63,028 bases of DNA from Burkholderiales bacterium. Its GTDB lineage: Bacteria > Pseudomonadota > Gammaproteobacteria > Burkholderiales > Burkholderiaceae_E. Shown piece by piece: positions 59,261 through 63,028 of this stretch. The stretch is from NCBI GenBank assembly GCA_947487165.1, contig CANKWX010000014.1, positions 1-63,028 on the forward strand, in the 5' to 3' direction. The notes beneath the pieces are model-generated. The model worked only from the letters and a program-made list of their open reading frames with translations. It searched no databases and was not told where the DNA came from. Position numbers and translations under genes: made by a program. Position 1 is the stretch's first letter, and each line of letters opens with the position of its first letter.

Positions 59261-60451
59261 TCAGAGGCCCAGGGTTGCCTTGGCGATAATGTTGCGCTGA
59301 ATCTCGTTGGATCCGGCGTAGATGCTGGTCTTGCGATAGTTGGCATAGCGCGCCGCAAGGCCGCCCATGACCGCATCGAACTCGCCTGCCAGCGACTCGC
59401 CAACCGCCTTGAAGGGCACTGCCATCGGGCCGGCCGCCTGCATCATCAGTTCGGTGAGGGCCTGCTGGATTTCGGTGCCGCGAATCTTGAGCATCGAGAC
59501 TTCAGCGCCCGGCGGACGGCCGCCGCGCATGGCATCGAGAAATCGCAGGTTGGTGATCTCGAGCGCCATCAATTCAACCTCGACTCGGGTGAGCTTGTCG
59601 CGAAAGCGCGGGTCATCCATCATCGATCGGCCATCAGCATCGAGCTGCTTCGCGGCGAATGCCTTGAGCCGGGCAAGCTCGCGCTTGGAAGCACCGATGC
59701 GGCCGGTGTTCAGGCGCTCATGGCCAAGCAGATATTTGGCCACCGTCCAGCCCTTGCCTTCTTCATGGACCAGGTTTTCAACCGGCACCTCGACATTGTC
59801 GAAGAACACCTCGTTCACCTCGTGGCCACCGTCCATCAGGACCAACGGGCGCACGGTGATGCCGGGGGTTTTCATGTCGATCAGCAAAAAGCTGATGCCT
59901 TCCTGGCGGATCTTGGTATCGAAGTTGGTGCGCACCAGACAGAAGATCCAGTCACCGTACTGGCCAAGCGAGGTCCAGATTTTCTGGCCGTTGACGATGT
60001 ATTTGTCACCCTTACGGTCGGCGCGGGTCTTGAGCGAAGCGAGGTCGGAGCCCGAGCCGGGTTCGGAGTAACCCTGGACCCAGAAGACGTCGCCGTTGTA
60101 GATGCCGGGCAGATGACGCTTTTTCTGCTCGTCGGATCCGAACTTGAGCAGAACCTGCGCGCACATCACGACGCCGAAGGCGACGATCTGTGGCGTGCCG
60201 GCCAGCCCGCACTCTTCTTCGAAGATGTAGCGCTGGGTCGCATTCCAGTCGGGACCGCCCCATTCTTTGGGCCAGGCCGGTGCGACCCAACCCTGCTTGG
60301 CGAGGATCTTGTGCCAGCGCAGCAGATCTTCCTTGCCGAGGTGACCGCCATCGGCGTTCTTGCGGCGAAGGTCTTCCGGCAGATTGGCTTTCAGCCAGCC
60401 GCGAACCTGATCGCGAAAGGCCAGTTCTTCGGGGGAATAATTGAGGTCCAT
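59261..60451 (-). CDS. Acyl-CoA dehydrogenase, PimC-like large subunit
   Basis: 396 residues. DLNYSPEELAFRDQVRGWL, the flavin-binding VQGYSEPGSGSDLASL, NGQKIWTSLGQYGDW, and the C-terminal SIYAGSNEIQRNIIAK are typical of the PimC group. It is first in a two-gene unit with the small subunit. A promoter, a small leader ORF and overlapping hairpins precede it (60461-60736), so its translation may be regulated. Confidence 0.9.
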   Translation of the reverse strand: MDLNYSPEELAFRDQVRGWLKANLPEDLRRKNADGGHLGKEDLLRWHKILAKQGWVAPAWPKEWGGPDWNATQRYIFEEECGLAGTPQIVAFGVVMCAQVLLKFGSDEQKKRHLPGIYNGDVFWVQGYSEPGSGSDLASLKTRADRKGDKYIVNGQKIWTSLGQYGDWIFCLVRTNFDTKIRQEGISFLLIDMKTPGITVRPLVLMDGGHEVNEVFFDNVEVPVENLVHEEGKGWTVAKYLLGHERLNTGRIGASKRELARLKAFAAKQLDADGRSMMDDPRFRDKLTRVEVELMALEITNLRFLDAMRGGRPPGAEVSMLKIRGTEIQQALTELMMQAAGPMAVPFKAVGESLAGEFDAVMGGLAARYANYRKTSIYAGSNEIQRNIIAKATLGL

Positions 60452-60460
60452 GGGTCTCGT

Positions 60461-60530
60461 CCGCTTCTTTCGTGAAGCGGCGAGGATACCTCGCCCGCCG
60501 TGACGCGGGCAACGCGGGCCGGGCCCCGCG
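60461..60530 (-). promoter_or_regulatory. Cluster of three hairpins in the leader of the acyl-CoA dehydrogenase gene
   Basis: Reading toward the gene on the minus strand: CGCGGG/CCCGCG (60513-60530), GGCGAGG/CCTCGCC with a three-base loop (60479-60495), and CCGCTTC/GAAGCGG (60461-60480). The second and third share two bases and so compete. The last lies ten bases before the ATG and overlaps purine-rich sequence that may serve as the ribosome-binding site. No U-tract follows, so it is not a classical attenuator. Confidence 0.55.
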
Positions 60531-60542
60531 AGACCTTCGGAC

Positions 60543-60629
60543 TTAGAAGATCCAGGCCGAAATCAAGTCGGCCACGGCCTGAGCCGCGGTCAGGATGTCG
60601 TCGTCAAGGACCAGAAGAAGACTTTCCAT
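60543..60629 (-). CDS. 28-residue leucine-rich small ORF in the leader
   Basis: Starts MESLLLVLDDD and ends SAWIF, 92 bases before the acyl-CoA dehydrogenase start. Four of residues 4-8 are Leu (three read with CTT, an uncommon Leu codon in such GC-rich DNA). It lies between a promoter and a hairpin cluster. No homologue is recalled. It may be a regulatory leader peptide, a genuine micropeptide or chance. Confidence 0.4.
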   Translation of the reverse strand: MESLLLVLDDDILTAAQAVADLISAWIF

Positions 60630-60650
60630 GATTCACACCCGCCAGTGAGA

Positions 60651-60676
60651 CGGGTCGCCGCAAACTGAGCGACCCG
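60651..60676 (-). promoter_or_regulatory. Hairpin in the 5' leader
   Basis: Eight-bp perfect stem CGGGTCGC/GCGACCCG with a 10-base loop, 22 bases upstream of the small ORF start. It could protect the transcript or set its translation. Confidence 0.45.
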
Positions 60677-60707
60677 GAACGAGAAGGATTCTTGTTTGCA
60701 ATGCAGC

Positions 60708-60736
60708 ATTTTACACCGCGATAACATTTTCGTCAC
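60708..60736 (-). promoter_or_regulatory. Promoter of the acyl-CoA dehydrogenase leader
   Basis: On the minus strand GTGACG (rc 60731-60736) and TAAAAT (rc 60708-60713) are 17 bases apart: four of six and five of six matches to the sigma-70 consensus. It follows the end of recQ and leads into the small ORF and hairpins, with a leader of about 250 bases before the dehydrogenase. Confidence 0.55.
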
Positions 60737-60836
60737 ATTAAGATGGACAGTCGGCAGGTACCAGGGGCGTAACGGCGGCGCTCGGTGAGCGCCGAAACCA
60801 CCTCGATCGACATTGACCAGTCGTCTTCCGACGGCT

Positions 60837-62672
60837 TCAGCCGCCCTCGAGCGCAGCCAGCAAGGCTTTTCCGTAACGCTCGAGCTTGGTCGCGCCGACG
60901 CCCGGAATTTGACGCAATGCATCAAGGTCGATGGGTGCATGGCGAGCGATCTCGGCGAGATGCGCATCATGAAAGATCACATAGGGCGGCACGCCCTGCG
61001 CGCGGGCGGTGTCGAGCCGCCAGACTCTCAGTTGGGCGAAACGGGCGGCAGCCGGCGCATCCAGGCCGATCGCCGAGGCAGTGGCCGCCGCGTTCGACCC
61101 TGCGGTGCGGGGCCTTGCCTTTTTGGCACGAGGTGATCGCTCGAAATTCGCCCTGGCAAGCATCACCGGCTCCTCGCCGCGCAAAACCGGCCGCGAAGCG
61201 TCAGTGAGTTCGAGGACGCCGAAGCGATCGTGCGCGACATCGATCAGGCCACGGGCAACCATTTGGCGCAGGAGGGTCTGCCAGGCGCTTGAATCGAGGT
61301 CGCCACCGATGCCAAAGGTGGTCAGTCGGTCGTGGCCCCGCTCGAGTACCCGGTCGCTTCGCTCACCGCGCAGCACATCGATGACATAGTGGCCGCCATA
61401 GGCGATGCCGCCGGCCTGGCGGATCCGATAGATGCACGACAGCAGCCGGCGGGCCGGGTCGCTCGCATCCCAGCGCTCAGGCGGGTACAGACAGTTGTCG
61501 CAGTTGCCGCAGGCGCGGCTGTATTCACCGAAATAGCGCAGCAGTCGCACTCGCCGGCAATCGTCGGCCTCGGCGAGCGCGACCATCGCGTCGAGCTTCT
61601 GTCGCGACGCACGCTTGTGCTCATCGTCGGCCGGTGACTCGTCGATCAGCCGGCGGTTGTTGACCACGTCCTGCAGACCGTAGGCCAGCCAGGCCCGCGC
61701 CGGCAACCCGTCGCGCCCTGCCCGACCGGTCTCCTGGTAGTAACCCTCGACGCTCTTGGGCATATCGAGGTGGGCCACGAAACGGACATCCGGCTTGTCA
61801 ATGCCCATGCCAAAGGCGAGCGTGGCGACCATGACGACGCCGTCTTCGCGCAGAAACCGCGACTGGTTGCGGGCCCGATCGGCAGTGCCCATACCGGCGT
61901 GATAAGGCAGCGCATCGAAACCCTGCTCGAGGAGCCAGGCGGCGGTGTCGTCGACCCGCTTGCGGGTGGCGCAGTAGACGATGCCGGCCTCGCCGGCGAA
62001 TTCGGAGAGGAAGGCGAGCAGCTGACGGCGCGGCTCGTCCTTCACGACGATGCTGTAGCGGATGTTCGGACGGTCGAAACTGGAGACGAACTCGCGCGCA
62101 TCCTGCAGTGCCAGCCGCTCGCGGATTTCAGCGCGGGTCTGGGCATCGGCGGTGGCGGTCAGCGCGATACGCGGGATGTCGGCAAAGCGATCGTGCAGCA
62201 CCGACAGGCCGAGATACTCCGGGCGGAAATCATGGCCCCACTGCGAGACACAATGCGCCTCGTCGATTGCAAAGAGCGCAATCCGGCTGGCCGAAAGCAG
62301 CTCGAGGCATCGATCGGTGAGCAGGCGCTCGGGGGCCACATAGAGCAGGTCGATCTCGCCTGCCCGCATGGCGCGCTCGACCCGGCGCGTCTCATCGAGA
62401 CTGAGTGTGGAGTTGAGGTATTCGGCGCGCACGCCGTTTTCGCGCAGCGCATCGACCTGATCCTGCATGAGGGCGATCAGCGGCGAGACCACCACGCCCA
62501 TGCCGGGTCGCACCAGCGAGGGCACCTGATAGCACAGCGACTTGCCGGCGCCGGTGGGCATCAGCACCAGTGCATCACGACCGGCAATCAGGTGGTCGAC
62601 GATGTCCTGCTGCGGATCGCGAAAGGAGGGGTAGCCGAAGACTCGCTGCAGCACATCGAGCGCAGCACTCAT
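60837..62672 (-). CDS. recQ: ATP-dependent DNA helicase RecQ
   Basis: 611 residues from the ATG overlapping the glycosyltransferase stop. Walker [20 protein letters not shown] motif [16 protein letters not shown], motif [15 protein letters not shown] zinc Cys ([14 protein letters not shown] and CGNCDNC), a winged-helix part, and a C-terminal HRDC domain ([12 protein letters not shown]). It unwinds forked DNA in recombination. The long upstream frame is not used. Confidence 0.95.
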   Translation of the reverse strand: MSAALDVLQRVFGYPSFRDPQQDIVDHLIAGRDALVLMPTGAGKSLCYQVPSLVRPGMGVVVSPLIALMQDQVDALRENGVRAEYLNSTLSLDETRRVERAMRAGEIDLLYVAPERLLTDRCLELLSASRIALFAIDEAHCVSQWGHDFRPEYLGLSVLHDRFADIPRIALTATADAQTRAEIRERLALQDAREFVSSFDRPNIRYSIVVKDEPRRQLLAFLSEFAGEAGIVYCATRKRVDDTAAWLLEQGFDALPYHAGMGTADRARNQSRFLREDGVVMVATLAFGMGIDKPDVRFVAHLDMPKSVEGYYQETGRAGRDGLPARAWLAYGLQDVVNNRRLIDESPADDEHKRASRQKLDAMVALAEADDCRRVRLLRYFGEYSRACGNCDNCLYPPERWDASDPARRLLSCIYRIRQAGGIAYGGHYVIDVLRGERSDRVLERGHDRLTTFGIGGDLDSSAWQTLLRQMVARGLIDVAHDRFGVLELTDASRPVLRGEEPVMLARANFERSPRAKKARPRTAGSNAAATASAIGLDAPAAARFAQLRVWRLDTARAQGVPPYVIFHDAHLAEIARHAPIDLDALRQIPGVGATKLERYGKALLAALEGG

Positions 62673-63028
62673 AGCCGGAACCGTCGCTTCAGGCCGTCCT
62701 TGATTTTCGCCAGGGCGAGGCCGAGCGAGGCCTGCGGCTCGGGCACTGAGCCGTCGCCGGCGGGCAGTGGCTGACCCCGGCGAAGGTAGTGGCGATCGAA
62801 GCTGCGCTGGCTGAGTGACCATTTCTGGAGGAATTGTCGCCTGCCGTCGTTCTTGACCACCTTGCCTGTCGACTTGCACTGAAAGTGATAGACCAGCGCA
62901 TCACCGACACCGATGAAATGCCGGCAGCCGGCCTGCCAGAGCTTCATCGAAAAGTCGTTGTCGCTGCTCATGCCCGGCGAAAACTCGCTGCTGTAGCCGC
63001 CGACCTGAAACCAGACATCGCGATGGAC
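62669..63028 (-). CDS. Glycosyltransferase family 2, C-terminal part (5' end outside window)
   Basis: The frame is open to the window edge; ~119 residues are present. [17 protein letters not shown] is the GT-A acceptor-site region of family 2 transferases, followed by [17 protein letters not shown] and a basic tail. Such enzymes add sugars to lipids or polysaccharides. Its stop overlaps the recQ ATG, so recQ is translated from the same transcript. Confidence 0.75.
   Translation of the reverse strand, partial: VHRDVWFQVGGYSSEFSPGMSSDNDFSMKLWQAGCRHFIGVGDALVYHFQCKSTGKVVKNDGRRQFLQKWSLSQRSFDRHYLRRGQPLPAGDGSVPEPQASLGLALAKIKDGLKRRFRL

Noticed and set aside
60461-60530. Classical intrinsic attenuator in the dehydrogenase leader
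   Set aside because: Stems are present but no U-tract follows any of them, so intrinsic termination is unlikely; kept only as possible translational control.

Overview
The window is GC-rich, gene-dense DNA from a betaproteobacterium, most probably of the order Burkholderiales. The evidence is the Burkholderia-type QueE, a Porin_4-type porin, two tricarboxylate-type (Bug/TctC) solute receptors without a transporter, several family III CoA-transferases, and a thiG-trmB pair. The assignment is made from family resemblance only; no search was run.

Layout. Bases 1-6.6 kb hold the end of a rhomboid protease, the Tol-Pal operon (tolQRAB-pal-cpoB) and a YeeE/YedE sulfur transporter. tRNA-Lys follows with a clear promoter and terminator, then a Bug receptor, a periplasmic amidohydrolase and a thioesterase (6.8-10.1 kb). 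A decayed dgkA fragment and a PEP-CTERM protein precede the minus-strand queuosine cluster queC-queD-queE (11.3-13.8 kb). Next come a BLUF photoreceptor divergent from a SOUL heme-binding protein, a second amidohydrolase, and a three-gene efflux/lipoprotein-type ABC operon (17.6-21 kb). From 21 to 41 kb lies a catabolic and acyl-CoA region: three CaiB-type CoA-transferases, an enoyl-CoA hydratase, an acyl-CoA synthetase, an iron alcohol dehydrogenase, an M81 peptidase, an MFS carrier, a TonB receptor, and a large SWIM-SNF2 helicase. At 41.3-45.5 kb are glutathione peroxidase and an Mla-like lipid ABC operon. At 46-51.8 kb are a WYL regulator and a Rad50/Mre11-like (YhaN/YhaO) pair. The rest holds a histone-deacetylase homologue, tRNA-Gly(CCC), folE, thiS/thiG, trmB, a porin, a PimC/PimD-like acyl-CoA dehydrogenase pair with a structured leader, recQ and a partial glycosyltransferase.

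How genes work together. Tol-Pal and the Mla-like operon maintain the outer membrane. folE with queD/queE/queC supplies the early steps to preQ0. The CoA-transferases, synthetase, hydratase and dehydrogenases suggest breakdown of organic acids taken up by the receptors and porin, but no single pathway can be named.

Most notable. (1) Two unrelated genes end in a 12-base tandem repeat that repeats the stop codon in frame four times, and two further genes end in 11- or 13-base repeats containing the stop. (2) The queD-position protein is three fused 6-pyruvoyl-tetrahydropterin-synthase-like domains; zinc/cysteine residues survive only in domain 2 and the Asp-His pair only in domain 3, as expected for a fused pseudo-trimer with one active site. 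(3) The acyl-CoA dehydrogenase pair has its own promoter, a 28-codon leucine-rich small ORF, and overlapping hairpins before its start codon. (4) Remnants of dgkA and of an ABC-F ATPase are visible in gaps.
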